In this document: positions 16,872 to 26,296 of the stretch, piece after piece
Layout: each line of letters begins with the position of its first letter
How positions within the stretch are numbered: the first letter of the stretch is position 1
Assembly: GCF_002866825.1 (NCBI RefSeq)
Contig: NZ_PKUS01000011.1
Coordinates: 1-64,000 of the forward strand
Direction: 5' to 3'
Length of the DNA stretch: 64,000 bases
Source: Pseudohalioglobus lutimaris
GTDB taxonomy: Bacteria; Pseudomonadota; Gammaproteobacteria; Pseudomonadales; Halieaceae
Made by a program: the position numbers and the translations under genes
The notes under the pieces: model-generated
What the model saw: only the letters and a program-made list of their open reading frames with translations
Told to the model about the DNA's origin: nothing
The model's database searches: none

Positions 16872-18277
16872 GAATCACAATCATCTCGGCTATTGCAGGC
16901 CTGTTGCTGCTGATAAACCCTATTGCCGGACTGACGGAAGAAAGGGCACAACCTCAGGACGATTGGCGGGAAAGTTACGCCTACAACCTGGGCGTGGCGG
17001 CCATGCACTACAGCTATCCCTATCTGCGTATGGCACAGGTACGCTGGAACTGGACCATGGCAGAATCCCCGCATCCGGAGGTGCAGCCAAATGATGCCCT
17101 GAACCAGTTCTGGCATGCCTCCAGGCTGACCGACGCTGATTGGGTAGAAGGCGGCGCCCCCAACAACGACACACTGTACTCGATCGCCATGCTCAAGGTG
17201 GTCGATGAGCCGTTCATTCTCTCAGTGCCAGAGATGGATCGATATTATACTTTCCAACTGGCCGGTATGGACTCAGACAACTTCGGCTATGTCAGTGAAC
17301 TCACGCACGGCCGTAAAGGTGGCCACTATGCGCTGTTGCCACCGGGTTGGAAAGGCGAACTGCCCGATGGCGTGGAGCCCGTGGCTGAGGTCCCGTCTCC
17401 CTGGATACTGATCGCCGGGCGCACTTATACCGCAGGGCCGCAAGACCTTGCCGCTGTGCGCTCCCTGCAACGCCAGTACCGCGTGGCCCCATTGAGCCAG
17501 TGGGGAAACGCCGAAGTGCGTTCGCCAGAGGCCGAAGTATTCGAACCTTTCGATCCGGCTGTGGATAAACTGGCCGTGTGGAAAACCATTAACCGCATGC
17601 TGAGCGAAAATCCTCCACTGGGGGACGAAAAAGCCCTGATGCAGTTCTTCAAGGAAATTAATATTGGACCCGGGCTGGATGTAGAGGCCCTTGATGAGGC
17701 ATCTCAGCGAGGCCTGGCCCGGGCCGCGAAAGAAGGACTGGCCCAGATCAAACAGCTGCACATGGCCGGCGCAGGTGAACTTGTGAAGCGCAACGGATGG
17801 GTTTACAGCACAGCTCTGGGCAGCGCTGGTGCGCAGGGTGATTTCATGACGCGTACCCTGCACCAGTCCTATGCCGGAATCGTCGCCAATGATCCCGAGG
17901 AGGCGATATACTATGGTGGTTACCATGGCAGTGACGGTAAGCCGCTGAACGGCAGCAAGCGTTACCGCATGCGATTCCCTGCCGGCAGTGAACCGGATGT
18001 GGATGCCTTCTGGTCGATAACCTTATACGACGACAAGGCTAACATGGTCCAGAATGAGATCGGGCGCTACTCCATTGGTGACCGCTCGAGGGGGTTGGTT
18101 CGGGACGCCCAAGGTGGCCTGACTATAGCCATCCAGGCCGATGCACCGGTCGATGAGCAGGTGAACTGGTTGCCGGCCCCCAAGGGTCCGTTCTGGCTTG
18201 TCCTGCGGACTTACCAGCCGGGGCCCAGCGTGCTGAATGAAGAGTGGTCGCCGCCAGCGGTTACACCTGGTAAGTAA
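16868..18277 (+). CDS. DUF1254/DUF1214 domain protein, exported
   Basis: A 469-residue protein with an N-terminal signal segment (ITIISAIAGLLLLINPIAG). DUF1254 follows (about residues 60-190: APNNDTLYSIAML, YYTFQLAGMDSDNFGYV). C-terminal DUF1214 (about 355-465) has DAFWSITLYDD, NEIGRYSIGDRS and NWLPAPKGPFWLVLRTY. The biochemical role of the family is not established; it is common in marine bacteria next to lipid and sulfatase genes. It overlaps the hydratase by ATGA, so it is translated with the catabolic operon. Three other family members follow at 19501, 31654 and 33118. Confidence 0.85.
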   Translation: MRITIISAIAGLLLLINPIAGLTEERAQPQDDWRESYAYNLGVAAMHYSYPYLRMAQVRWNWTMAESPHPEVQPNDALNQFWHASRLTDADWVEGGAPNNDTLYSIAMLKVVDEPFILSVPEMDRYYTFQLAGMDSDNFGYVSELTHGRKGGHYALLPPGWKGELPDGVEPVAEVPSPWILIAGRTYTAGPQDLAAVRSLQRQYRVAPLSQWGNAEVRSPEAEVFEPFDPAVDKLAVWKTINRMLSENPPLGDEKALMQFFKEINIGPGLDVEALDEASQRGLARAAKEGLAQIKQLHMAGAGELVKRNGWVYSTALGSAGAQGDFMTRTLHQSYAGIVANDPEEAIYYGGYHGSDGKPLNGSKRYRMRFPAGSEPDVDAFWSITLYDDKANMVQNEIGRYSIGDRSRGLVRDAQGGLTIAIQADAPVDEQVNWLPAPKGPFWLVLRTYQPGPSVLNEEWSPPAVTPGK

Positions 18278-18305
18278 TGGCGGGATCGGTACCGCTAAAT
18301 CCAAT

Positions 18306-18381
18306 TTGCTGGATTTCAGTTGACCCACGTCAAAAGCGCGCAACTAGTAGGCGCAGAGTAGGCGAAGGCGGCACATAATGA
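18306..18381. promoter_or_regulatory. left copy of a duplicated araC-type regulatory region
   Basis: This 76-base stretch aligns without gaps to 26297-26372, which is the divergent promoter region of the araC gene at 25263-26285. By eye about 52 of 76 positions match, including TTGCTGGAT, CAGTTGA, TCAAAA, GCGCAG and GGCACATAATGA. Weaker similarity continues to a shared TACACTG. At this copy no araC gene remains on the left; the homology stops at 18306, where its ribosome-binding site would be. It probably still drives the operon beginning at 18607 and is a likely operator of the araC product. Confidence 0.65.
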
Positions 18382-18606
18382 TAACTTAAGTTGGTCTCGG
18401 TTTAGTCGTGCCCCTACACTGTTTAAGACGCTCGCGACGACAGTGGCAAGCCTTCGGGCGAGAGTGGAGTTTTCGAGTCTTCTTCGTACCCGTTGTGCCT
18501 AACCCGTTTAAGCGTTAAAGCCCGACTCCAGGGTAACTGAATTAATGCTGGGAATGATGTTTCTCGGCTCGACTCTTTTCAATGTTGTAATGCAGCACCC
18601 CTGAGG
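18382..18606. other. leader region before the outer-membrane protein gene
   Basis: No gene is visible. The stretch joins the duplicated regulatory segment to the gene at 18607 and would be its 5' leader. I do not see a convincing -10/-35 pair. Confidence 0.4.
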
Positions 18607-19461
18607 ATGAATGAAGCGATGTCTTTTACTACCAAAGGAACCCTCTTAGTTTCACTGCTACTGATTAGTCCCTTGAGCCTTTCCGCGCCGGCGGATGGTC
18701 ATGCCGATCCGGGGAAGGGCAGTTTAGAGTCAATAGCAAAGGCAGCGCAAAACCCCGTAGCTGCGATGATTAGCGTGCCCTTCCAGAACAATACCAATTT
18801 TAATGTTGGGCCTGAGGAAGAAACGCAGAACATACTGAATATTCAGCCCGTCATACCGTTTAGCCTCAATGAAAACTGGAACCTGATTACTCGCACGATT
18901 ATTCCTGTCATCTCCCAACCCAGGTTCGCGCCTGGCCAGGATCGCGAGAACGGAATTGGCGATGTACAGTTCTCGGCATTTTTATCGCCAGTACAACCCA
19001 CTTCTGGCGGCTGGATATGGGGCGCAGGACCTATTGCCCAACTTGATACTTCCAGCGATGATCGTCTGGGGGCGCAGAGGTGGGGGCTGGGGCCATCAGT
19101 CGTTTTTCTGAGGCCAACTGGGGCCTGGGTTTATGGTGCACTCATTAACAATGTTTTTGATGTTGGGGGTGATGACGACCGCGATGACATCAACCAGATG
19201 CTGATACAACCCTTTGTCAATTATAACTTTCCCGACAAACCAGGACGCTATCTGACCTTTGCGCCAATTGTCACGGTAAACTGGGAAGCAGATAGTGGCG
19301 ATAAGTGGACCGTGCCACTGGGTGGAGGTATCGGGCAAATTATTAAATGGGGCAAAACGCCTGTCAATTTGCAGGCCTCAGCCTACTACAATGTTGAATC
19401 ACCGGAAAACGGTGCGGATTGGCAGATGCGACTACAGTTGCAGTTTATGTTTCCAAAATAG
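18607..19461 (+). CDS. outer-membrane beta-barrel protein, neuromedin U-like / phenol-degradation transporter-like
   Basis: The 284-residue protein has a signal peptide (LLVSLLLISPLSLSAPA), then alternating-hydrophobicity strands, and ends in MRLQLQFMFPK, the aromatic-ended last strand typical of barrel proteins. Segments such as ILNIQPVIPFSLNENWNLI, TIIPVISQP and GIGDVQFSAFLSP are characteristic of the neuromedin U-like family often annotated as transporter. ATG 18607 and 18619 are both possible starts. It is the first gene after the duplicated regulatory segment and is followed after 39 bases by a DUF1254 gene; it may admit the substrate of this cassette. Confidence 0.75.
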   Translation: MNEAMSFTTKGTLLVSLLLISPLSLSAPADGHADPGKGSLESIAKAAQNPVAAMISVPFQNNTNFNVGPEEETQNILNIQPVIPFSLNENWNLITRTIIPVISQPRFAPGQDRENGIGDVQFSAFLSPVQPTSGGWIWGAGPIAQLDTSSDDRLGAQRWGLGPSVVFLRPTGAWVYGALINNVFDVGGDDDRDDINQMLIQPFVNYNFPDKPGRYLTFAPIVTVNWEADSGDKWTVPLGGGIGQIIKWGKTPVNLQASAYYNVESPENGADWQMRLQLQFMFPK

Positions 19462-19500
19462 GCCTTAAAACATAAAGAATGAAACCGAGGATTTGTGGTA

Positions 19501-20526
19501 ATGAAAAAAGTTAGAAGTTGCCTTCTTGGCACTATGATAGTCGGCACGGTTAGTCTGTTTAAGCTGCCGGCACTCGCCGCCGACCCCATTGTTGTAAACG
19601 TCGACAATTTTGTGCGTGCCGAAACAGCCGTAAATTTCAATAAAACACTAAAACTTACTAATGGCGAGGTTAATAAACTCTTTCACTTTAGAGAGCCTAT
19701 GCCGTTGGACGATCCAACCGTTATACGAAGCAATCGAGATACACTTTACAGTGGTGCCATAGTCGATATCAGTAAGGGTGCCACCCTGACCATTCCAGAA
19801 ACGAACGGCCGTTATGTATCGGTGATGGTCGTAAACGAGGATCACTACCTCAACAAGATGTATCACGGGCAAGGCACCTATAAACTGACCATGGATGAGT
19901 TTGATACTCCTTATGTCAACGTAACGATACGCACGCTTGTAGATGCATCCGATCCTGAGGATGTCAAACAGGTGAGGGCCATTCAGGATGGGATGGTACT
20001 ACAGGCAAACTCAGCCAAGCCGTACACGCACCCACAATATGATCAAGCCAGTTATGAGGCAGCCTATAAGGCGGTGATTGAGTTAAGTCGTTTCCTTCCC
20101 GATACCAAGCGGACATTCGGCAAGAAAGAGGACGTCAGCGAAGTTCGTCACATGCTGGGAACAGCCATGGGCTGGGGGGGCTTGCCTGAACATGAGGCCT
20201 ACTATCTCACCATTGAACCCAATCTCCCCGTGGGAGCTTATGAGCTCACCGTCAAGGATGTTCCGGTAGACGCTTTCTGGTCAATCAGTCTCTACAACAA
20301 AGACGGCTATTTCCAGGAGAATGAATACAACGCTTACAGCGTCAATAGTATTACCGGTACCCCCAACGAAGACGGTTCTTTTACCGTTCATTTTGGCGGC
20401 GATCCCGAAAGCGTGAACTACCTTTACATTATGGAAGGGTGGAATTATTCGGTTCGCTTGTATCAGCCCCGCAAGGAAATCCTCGAAGGGGAGTGGACCT
20501 TCCCTGATGTTAAGCCCGTTCAGTAA
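19501..20526 (+). CDS. DUF1254/DUF1214 domain protein, exported, short form
   Basis: A 341-residue protein with a signal peptide (VRSCLLGTMIVGTVSLFKLPALA). The middle part has RSNRDTLYSGAIVDIS and GRYVSVMVVNEDHY, and the C-terminal DUF1214 part has DAFWSISLYNKDGYFQENEYNAYSVNS and ends LEGEWTFPDVKP. It is shorter than the other family members. ATG 19501 lies 10 bases after GAGG; GTG 19495 is less likely. It lies between the outer-membrane protein and the alkylsulfatase-like gene in one probable operon. Function unknown; export to the periplasm is inferred from the signal peptide. Confidence 0.83.
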   Translation: MKKVRSCLLGTMIVGTVSLFKLPALAADPIVVNVDNFVRAETAVNFNKTLKLTNGEVNKLFHFREPMPLDDPTVIRSNRDTLYSGAIVDISKGATLTIPETNGRYVSVMVVNEDHYLNKMYHGQGTYKLTMDEFDTPYVNVTIRTLVDASDPEDVKQVRAIQDGMVLQANSAKPYTHPQYDQASYEAAYKAVIELSRFLPDTKRTFGKKEDVSEVRHMLGTAMGWGGLPEHEAYYLTIEPNLPVGAYELTVKDVPVDAFWSISLYNKDGYFQENEYNAYSVNSITGTPNEDGSFTVHFGGDPESVNYLYIMEGWNYSVRLYQPRKEILEGEWTFPDVKPVQ

Positions 20527-20601
20527 AGCCTTGGGGCTGGCTAACAGGACAGTAGCGGTTCCCCACATTTTTATCCACCTTGGTTTAATGGGATGGGAAA
20601 T

Positions 20602-22416
20602 ATGAAATCAAAAATCCAGAAAATAATTCTTACGCTGCCGGTCATGGCCGTGACGGCAATCGCTCAGGCAACATCTCCTTATATGGGCAGTGATGTAACG
20701 CTTACTACAGCGCCGAATGGTGCCATCGCCAGAGAAGAGGTTGTAACGATAACTCCTCAAATCACTTATGCGGAACCCACCATCGATAAAGTTGCCGAAG
20801 GTATCTGGTCTATTGGAGGGTACTCTCTTGCTAATACATCCGTCATTGAGGGGGATGACGGCCTAATAGTGTATGACACGGGGGACACCCGGGAAGAATC
20901 AGAGCACATACGCAAAGCTATTGAGTCAATCAGCGACAAGCCGATCAAGGTGATTATCTATAGTCACTCTCACTATGCCATGGGTGCCGGAGCCCTGGTC
21001 GATAACCCGGAGGACGTAGTTGTTATTGGCCATCCAAAGCTCAATGAAACAGTTGATAGCAGCCTTAAAGGTGGAGGTGCACCTTCTGCCATCCCGGAGG
21101 TCGGCCCTATCCTGACTGCCCGCACAATGTCGCATTTTGGCTTGCTCTTGCCAGAAACGGGTCCGGATGCAGGTGTTGCTGCCAAACTGGACATGGGGAA
21201 GCCTATCGCCTTTTTACCTGCCACCAGGACTGTCAAAGATGGTGAAGAACTGGAACTGCTCGGCGTTAAGCTACAGTTTTTCACAGAATATATGTCTGAT
21301 GATTACAATCTGACCGTATGGGTGCCAGAAAAAGAAGCTGTTTTGAATAATTTTCTCTGGCCTGGCACCCCAAATCTTTACTCACTTCGTGGAGCTGTTT
21401 ACCGATCACCTTTGGATTGGCGTGATGGCCTGAAAGTTATTCGCGATTTACAGCCTGAGATTCTGCTCAATACGCACACACGCGCTGTTGTGGGCCAAGA
21501 AAAAGTAATGAAAACATTAACGCTCTATATGGATATGATGAGTTTTACCTACGATCAAACCTTGCGTGGAATTATGCGAGGAATGGGGCCTGATGATCTA
21601 CGCCACTTTGTAACTATTCCCCCACACTTCAATGAAATACCAGAGAATTTCCAGGGATACGGAGAGACAGTCCACTTTCCTGAAGCAATTTATCAGTATG
21701 TTATTGGTTGGTTCGACTGGGACAGTACCAAGCTGTTTAAGATTGCCCCTGAAGAAGCTGCTTTACGTACCGTTGACCTGATGGGCGGTAAAAAGAAAGT
21801 CCTTAAAGCGACCAGGGCGGCATTTGATAAAAAGGAATTCGCCTGGGCGGCTGAGCTCGTTCAACATCTTTACTTGCTGGATAGGAATGATAAAGAAATA
21901 CGCCAACTCAAGGCTGATATCTTACGGCAACTGGCATACAGAACTACCGGCTCTATTTCAAGGGGCTTTCTCTTGAGCGAAGCTCTGGCCCTTGAAGGGA
22001 AAATCAAAGCGCCCTTAGTCATTCTTCCTTCTCCTGAAATTATTGCAGGGTCTCCAGCGACCTTCGTGGATTATTACCGCATTTATATAGATCCTGGTAA
22101 AAGTAGAAACACCGACAAGGTCATTGAGTTTGTATTTACGGACCAGGAAGAGCAGAGAGTTGCCCTGCACATCAGAAGAGGCATCGTTGAATTTGTTCCA
22201 GAGCCCTCAAATTATCTGAAACAAGCTGATTTTGTGTTGGAATTGGACGGCAAAACATGGGCGGAACTTTATTTGAATTCAACCACTTTAGGCGAGGCTG
22301 TTGCGAGCGGGAAGGTGAAAGTCGAGGGCAATCAAAAAGACCTGACAGTGATTTTTGACATGTTCGACAAGTTTGAGCCAGCGAAAAATTTTCTGGTGCC
22401 GCCACTGGAGGGGTGA
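20602..22416 (+). CDS. alkylsulfatase-like metallo-beta-lactamase-fold protein with altered metal site
   Basis: A 604-residue protein. A signal peptide (IILTLPVMAVTAIAQA) is followed by a metallo-beta-lactamase domain (about 60-300), an alkylsulfatase dimerisation domain (about 370-480) and an SCP2-like C-terminal domain (about 500-604, LHIRRGIVEFVPE). This is the architecture of SdsA1-type alkylsulfatases. The metal motif HxHxDH reads HSHYAM (residues 122-127), so the Asp and last His are replaced. The later bridging Glu before the NLYSLRGA segment is Asn, while a His in NTHTRA is kept. Start ATG 20602 has GGGA 8 bases upstream; ATG 20593 is possible. Ordinary two-zinc hydrolysis is doubtful. 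Confidence 0.85.
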   Translation: MKSKIQKIILTLPVMAVTAIAQATSPYMGSDVTLTTAPNGAIAREEVVTITPQITYAEPTIDKVAEGIWSIGGYSLANTSVIEGDDGLIVYDTGDTREESEHIRKAIESISDKPIKVIIYSHSHYAMGAGALVDNPEDVVVIGHPKLNETVDSSLKGGGAPSAIPEVGPILTARTMSHFGLLLPETGPDAGVAAKLDMGKPIAFLPATRTVKDGEELELLGVKLQFFTEYMSDDYNLTVWVPEKEAVLNNFLWPGTPNLYSLRGAVYRSPLDWRDGLKVIRDLQPEILLNTHTRAVVGQEKVMKTLTLYMDMMSFTYDQTLRGIMRGMGPDDLRHFVTIPPHFNEIPENFQGYGETVHFPEAIYQYVIGWFDWDSTKLFKIAPEEAALRTVDLMGGKKKVLKATRAAFDKKEFAWAAELVQHLYLLDRNDKEIRQLKADILRQLAYRTTGSISRGFLLSEALALEGKIKAPLVILPSPEIIAGSPATFVDYYRIYIDPGKSRNTDKVIEFVFTDQEEQRVALHIRRGIVEFVPEPSNYLKQADFVLELDGKTWAELYLNSTTLGEAVASGKVKVEGNQKDLTVIFDMFDKFEPAKNFLVPPLEG

Positions 22417-22500
22417 TTGTTGAAAGGAAAGTACTGTTGTCGAAAACAGGAGCGAAAAATCGAACGCCACTAACGTCCTAATGCGACTTTATGGCCCACT
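22414..22500 (+). pseudogene. stub of a deleted sulfatase gene start
   Basis: From the stop of the alkylsulfatase-like gene the sequence resembles 26494-26580, which links an alkylsulfatase-like 3' end to the intact sulfatase. Shared blocks are GTTGA, GTCG, CAGGAG (a ribosome-binding site) and GAA..CCACT, where the intact gene has its TTG start. Similarity fades near 22500. This suggests a sulfatase gene once followed here, as it does in the right copy. The match is short and partly gapped. Confidence 0.5.
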
Positions 22501-22581
22501 CGAACCGTGGTTCGAAAAAACCTGGCAGCCGGGTGATTTCGGGCTTGTTGAGTAGCCGTCTACCATTGCGACGGCCGTGCC

Positions 22582-22658
22582 GCTGGTGTTGCTAACGCCA
22601 GCTACACTCAATAATACAACCGCCTGACATTGAGCGTCAGGTATTGGCACACGATACC
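22582..22658. promoter_or_regulatory. tandem hairpins upstream of the TonB receptor gene
   Basis: Three inverted repeats follow one another: GCTGGTGTT/AACGCCAGC (22582-22602), CTGAC/GTCAG (22624-22640) and GGTAT/ATACC (22640-22658). They lie 130-200 bases before the receptor start. They could form a structured leader or operator; no riboswitch class is recognised. A further perfect palindrome, TCGAACC/GGTTCGA, lies at 22500-22515. No gene is seen between 22500 and 22784. Confidence 0.35.
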
Positions 22659-22783
22659 AATCATATAGACAGAGACCGAAGTTCATACGAACCTGTCCAC
22701 ATTTCATCCGACGAATTTTGTATAGACACCTTAGAATTCCGTTCCTGGGTATCAGTGTAATGTCTAACTCCATAGGAACCGTC

Positions 22784-25150
22784 ATGACTATAAAAACCAA
22801 TTGTTCGACAACGATTCGCCGCCTGCCTGCCGCCATAGCGCTGGCCGTTGCAGCTATCCCGGGTACTGCCTACAGTCAGGCACTGGAGGAGGTTATCGTT
22901 ACCGCGCAAAAGCGTGCGGAATCATTAATGGATGTACCGCTGTCTGTCAGTGCGGTATCCGGTGACAAGATGATGGAAGCCGGGATCAGAAATCTCGGTG
23001 ATCTGACGGCCTACGTACCCAACTTTCAAAAGTCTGAAACCTCGATTGGTAACTATCTGTCTATCCGCGGCATCAGTTCGGGCATTAACCAGGGCTTTGA
23101 GCAGTCCGTAGTACAGTACCTGGACGATGTGGCTCTGGGGCGTTCTCCCCTGGCCCGTGCACCGTTTATGGATCTGGCGCGTGTGGAAGTGCTGCGTGGG
23201 CCCCAGAATGTACTCTTTGGCAAAAATAGTATCGGTGGTGCCCTTTCACTGGTAACCAACAAGCCCACTGATGAGTTCGAGGGCAGCTTCATGGTGGAGT
23301 ACGAGCCTGAGTACAATACGGTTGAAACGCAAATGGTGCTTTCCGGGGGGATTACCAATAACCTGCGCGGCCGCCTGGCATTGCGTTACCTGGAAGATGA
23401 CGGTTATTTCGAGAATAACCTGACCGGTGACGATGAAGTGGGGCGGGAAGAAACCACCATGAGGGGAATTCTGGCCTGGGATATAACCGATAGTCTTGAA
23501 GCAGTTTTGAAAGTGGAGGTCTCTGAGTTCGATTTCAACGGCCGTAACGACGAACTGACCTTCTCTTATCCCAATAGCGACCCAACCAGCCCATTCTTCG
23601 GCTTGACCTACGCCGAGGCGGGTGGCTTGTTGGGGGCAGCTTCCGGGCAGGATATCGGCAGTGATGACGGCAAACAGAACTACAAGCGTAATACAAACAA
23701 CGCTGAGAACAGTAACACTGACACCAACAATATCACGCTGGCGGTAAACTGGGATGCTGAGGACTTTACACTGACCAGCGTCACGGCTTATATGGATTAT
23801 GACCTGGAAGAATCCGTCGATTCAGATGCGTCAGGCTTTGCTGTGTGGACCAATAACGCGGAGGAAGAGTACACTCAGTTCAGTCAGGAAATACGCCTGG
23901 TATCTTCAGGGGAAGGCTCCTTCGAGTGGATCGCGGGTCTGTACTATCAGGATTGGGACCTGGATTTCAATGTCCGCACGCCGCTTCCGACCACTGGATT
24001 CTTTAGCGCCCTGGGGCTGCTTAACCCGGCCGTGGCTGTCCTGGCCGATGGCACCAATTGGCGTGAATTTAATGGCGACAGTGAACTCTACGCGGGGTTC
24101 GCCCAGGGTACCTGGAGCTTCACCGATGCTCTACGCCTGACCGTGGGTGCACGCTACACCTACGAGGATAAGAACGGCTATCGGGAGATGAATTTCACTC
24201 GCACCAGTACGGGCGAATTGGACATCACGCAGGCCGCTACCGCCAGAGCGGTATTCGGTATCGATTACGCCAACCTGGGTGAGGCCACCGGCGGTGTTTT
24301 CCCCATTCACCGATTGGAAGATAGCCGGAGCGAGGACTTCATTACGCCGACTGCCATCCTGGAGTGGGACATATCCGATGGCACCATGCTATACGGATCG
24401 GTTTCATCCGGCGCCAAGGCGGGAGGCTTTGATGCTCGCGGTGACTCGGCAGCGGCAGATGAGTTTGAATTCGAGGACGAAAGTGTGCTGGCCTGGGAGC
24501 TCGGCAGCAAGAGTCGTCTGGCGGACGGTCGAGTGGAATTCAACACGGCAATCTTTTACAGCGACTACGAGGACCTGCAGGTCAGCCAGTTCAATGGCGT
24601 GGTCGGGTTCCTGGTAGGTAACGCCGCCGAAGCGACATCCCAGGGCATCGAGATTGACGGACGCTGGTTGATCACCGAGGGGCTGACCATGACCTTCGCG
24701 GGCGCCTACCTCGATTTCCAGTTTGACGAGTACGATGGCGCCTGTAGTGCAGGAACGGGCCTGCCCGCTGGCTCCGTCTGTGATTACAGTGGCAAAGCGA
24801 ATATCTTTTCTCCGGAGTGGACAGCCAACGCATCCCTTGAGTACGTGACAGGACTTACCAGTAATATTGATTTTCGCGGCAATCTCGACCTGCTCTATAC
24901 CGATGAGCAGTACGTGAACGTCACCCTGGACGACAACATCATCCAGGACAGTGTCACCCGGGTGAACGCACGAGTGGCTCTGGAAACGGAAAACTGGACC
25001 CTGGCCCTGATTGGCAAGAACCTGACGGATGAGGACATAGCCTCTTTCTCTACCGACACCCCCTTGTCAGGCGTGTTGGGTACGCCTTCCTACACCACCT
25101 ACATGGAGCGTCCTCGCACTATAGCTGTCCAGGCGATGTATCGTTTTTGA
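22784..25150 (+). CDS. TonB-dependent outer-membrane receptor
   Basis: A 788-residue receptor: signal peptide (LPAAIALAVAAIPGTAYSQ), TonB-box-like LEEVIVTAQKR, plug domain (about 40-160) with MDVPLSVSAVSG and VEVLRGPQNVLFGKNSIGG, then a 22-stranded barrel ending MERPRTIAVQAMYRF with terminal Phe. It belongs to the general Proteobacterial receptor type taking up organic compounds rather than a recognisable siderophore receptor. ATG 22784 follows AGGA by 6 bases; ATG 22760 would add eight residues. The neighbouring sulfatases, DUF1254 proteins and AraC regulator suggest uptake of a lipid-like or sulfated substrate. Confidence 0.92.
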   Translation: MTIKTNCSTTIRRLPAAIALAVAAIPGTAYSQALEEVIVTAQKRAESLMDVPLSVSAVSGDKMMEAGIRNLGDLTAYVPNFQKSETSIGNYLSIRGISSGINQGFEQSVVQYLDDVALGRSPLARAPFMDLARVEVLRGPQNVLFGKNSIGGALSLVTNKPTDEFEGSFMVEYEPEYNTVETQMVLSGGITNNLRGRLALRYLEDDGYFENNLTGDDEVGREETTMRGILAWDITDSLEAVLKVEVSEFDFNGRNDELTFSYPNSDPTSPFFGLTYAEAGGLLGAASGQDIGSDDGKQNYKRNTNNAENSNTDTNNITLAVNWDAEDFTLTSVTAYMDYDLEESVDSDASGFAVWTNNAEEEYTQFSQEIRLVSSGEGSFEWIAGLYYQDWDLDFNVRTPLPTTGFFSALGLLNPAVAVLADGTNWREFNGDSELYAGFAQGTWSFTDALRLTVGARYTYEDKNGYREMNFTRTSTGELDITQAATARAVFGIDYANLGEATGGVFPIHRLEDSRSEDFITPTAILEWDISDGTMLYGSVSSGAKAGGFDARGDSAAADEFEFEDESVLAWELGSKSRLADGRVEFNTAIFYSDYEDLQVSQFNGVVGFLVGNAAEATSQGIEIDGRWLITEGLTMTFAGAYLDFQFDEYDGACSAGTGLPAGSVCDYSGKANIFSPEWTANASLEYVTGLTSNIDFRGNLDLLYTDEQYVNVTLDDNIIQDSVTRVNARVALETENWTLALIGKNLTDEDIASFSTDTPLSGVLGTPSYTTYMERPRTIAVQAMYRF

Positions 25151-25163
25151 AACCTCTGGTTTG

Positions 25164-25228
25164 ATCGCTCGAAACTAGTCGAGCGATTAGACACTTTGGC
25201 CGGCAGCGAGAGCTCCCGGTCTTTTTTT
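25164..25228. terminator. double hairpin terminator between convergent genes
   Basis: A perfect 9-base stem ATCGCTCGA/TCGAGCGAT (25164-25187, 6-base loop) is followed by GGCCGG/CCGGTC (25198-25221, with a G-T pair) and seven T (25222-25228). The second hairpin fits a rho-independent terminator for the receptor gene. The first could serve either strand. Confidence 0.65.
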
Positions 25229-25262
25229 ATGTCTGCACAAGGATGCTGATGGATCTTAACCC

Positions 25263-26285
25263 CTACCGCGATCGATGTATGCTGTCCCGATAAGTCCTGG
25301 GCGACAGACCGGTAACACGGCGAAATGCACGGCTGAAGTTTGCCTGGTTTGTATAGCCCAGGGCACTCGCAGTATCAGCTAGCGAATGCTCTCCATCCCG
25401 AATCCAGCGTATGGCTATATCGATGCGCGTGTTTGCTACCAGCGCAGAATAGTTGGTGCCAGAGTCGGCCAGTCTGCGCTGCAAAGTGCGGAGGCTCAAA
25501 CCTGCCGTGCTTGCCGCCGAATGGATATCGGGGTTTCCCGCAATAATCAGCGTCTCGATAAGTTGCTTGATAGATGTGACAAAGTCGTTTGGCAGCGGAA
25601 GCGTCGGGGAAAAATGCCCTCCGTTCGGCGCCCGTTCGTCCTTTGCAGGCATGGGGTACGCCAGTACGTTGTGCGGAATCTGGAATGAAGCGTAAGGGCC
25701 TTCCCGAATCACTGTCGTGCCGGGCAGCAGTGCCGCTAACCCGGCCGCGGTGCCCGGTCTCATACCGGGGATTGTAATTTCCGGAGGGCACCATGTTGCC
25801 TTGCTCGCCTGGCGAATGGTGTTGATGGTGACCAGCGAGGTATACAAATAATTTTGTATTGCATCCTGCTCGTTCAACCCTGAGATTAACTGGCAGAAGT
25901 GAATTTCTTCATCGCCTTCGGCTAACCAATAGTCATCGCCCGACGATACGGCGTTGATTAGGCGACAGCCCAGTTTCAAGTAGCCCCCTATGCTCTTCGT
26001 TGCGAGCAGTCTGTCGCCGAACTCATCCATCATTTGCAGCGATGTCGCCTGACCGGCGAGTAGCCCGATATCGTCGATACCTTCAGCCTCGCATGTTGCG
26101 TTGATGAACTCGAAGGCAAGACTTGTGGGAATTGGAGTGTACGGATCATCAAGCATGGCCGGGGTCAGGCCAACCTGTAACAGGTATTTTTCCGTAGGCA
26201 CGCCAATGCTTTCAAAGTAAGCCAAAAAGGGTTGCATCACAGCCACCCTGGCAAAACGAATGACCTGCTTAGCGGGTTGAAACAT
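25263..26285 (-). CDS. AraC-family transcriptional regulator (PF12625 N-terminal domain)
   Basis: A 340-residue regulator with the PF12625 domain (YLLQVGLTPAMLDDPYTPIP) and C-terminal helix-turn-helix pair (AGLSLRTLQRRLADSGTNYS; LADTASALGYTNQANFSRAF). I chose ATG 26285 because GGGAAGG precedes it and the usual family start (FARVAVMQPFLAYF) follows at once; the open frame runs on to 26699 but that part lacks family similarity. It is divergent from the sulfatases. Its promoter region is duplicated at 18306, so its product probably controls both the sulfatase genes and the operon at 18607. Confidence 0.88.
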   Translation of the reverse strand: MFQPAKQVIRFARVAVMQPFLAYFESIGVPTEKYLLQVGLTPAMLDDPYTPIPTSLAFEFINATCEAEGIDDIGLLAGQATSLQMMDEFGDRLLATKSIGGYLKLGCRLINAVSSGDDYWLAEGDEEIHFCQLISGLNEQDAIQNYLYTSLVTINTIRQASKATWCPPEITIPGMRPGTAAGLAALLPGTTVIREGPYASFQIPHNVLAYPMPAKDERAPNGGHFSPTLPLPNDFVTSIKQLIETLIIAGNPDIHSAASTAGLSLRTLQRRLADSGTNYSALVANTRIDIAIRWIRDGEHSLADTASALGYTNQANFSRAFRRVTGLSPRTYRDSIHRSR

Positions 26286-26296
26286 CACACCTTCCC

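Noticed and set aside
22500-22521. Terminator at the TCGAACC/GGTTCGA palindrome
   Set aside because: It is followed by A, not T, on the plus strand and by no T run on the minus strand.
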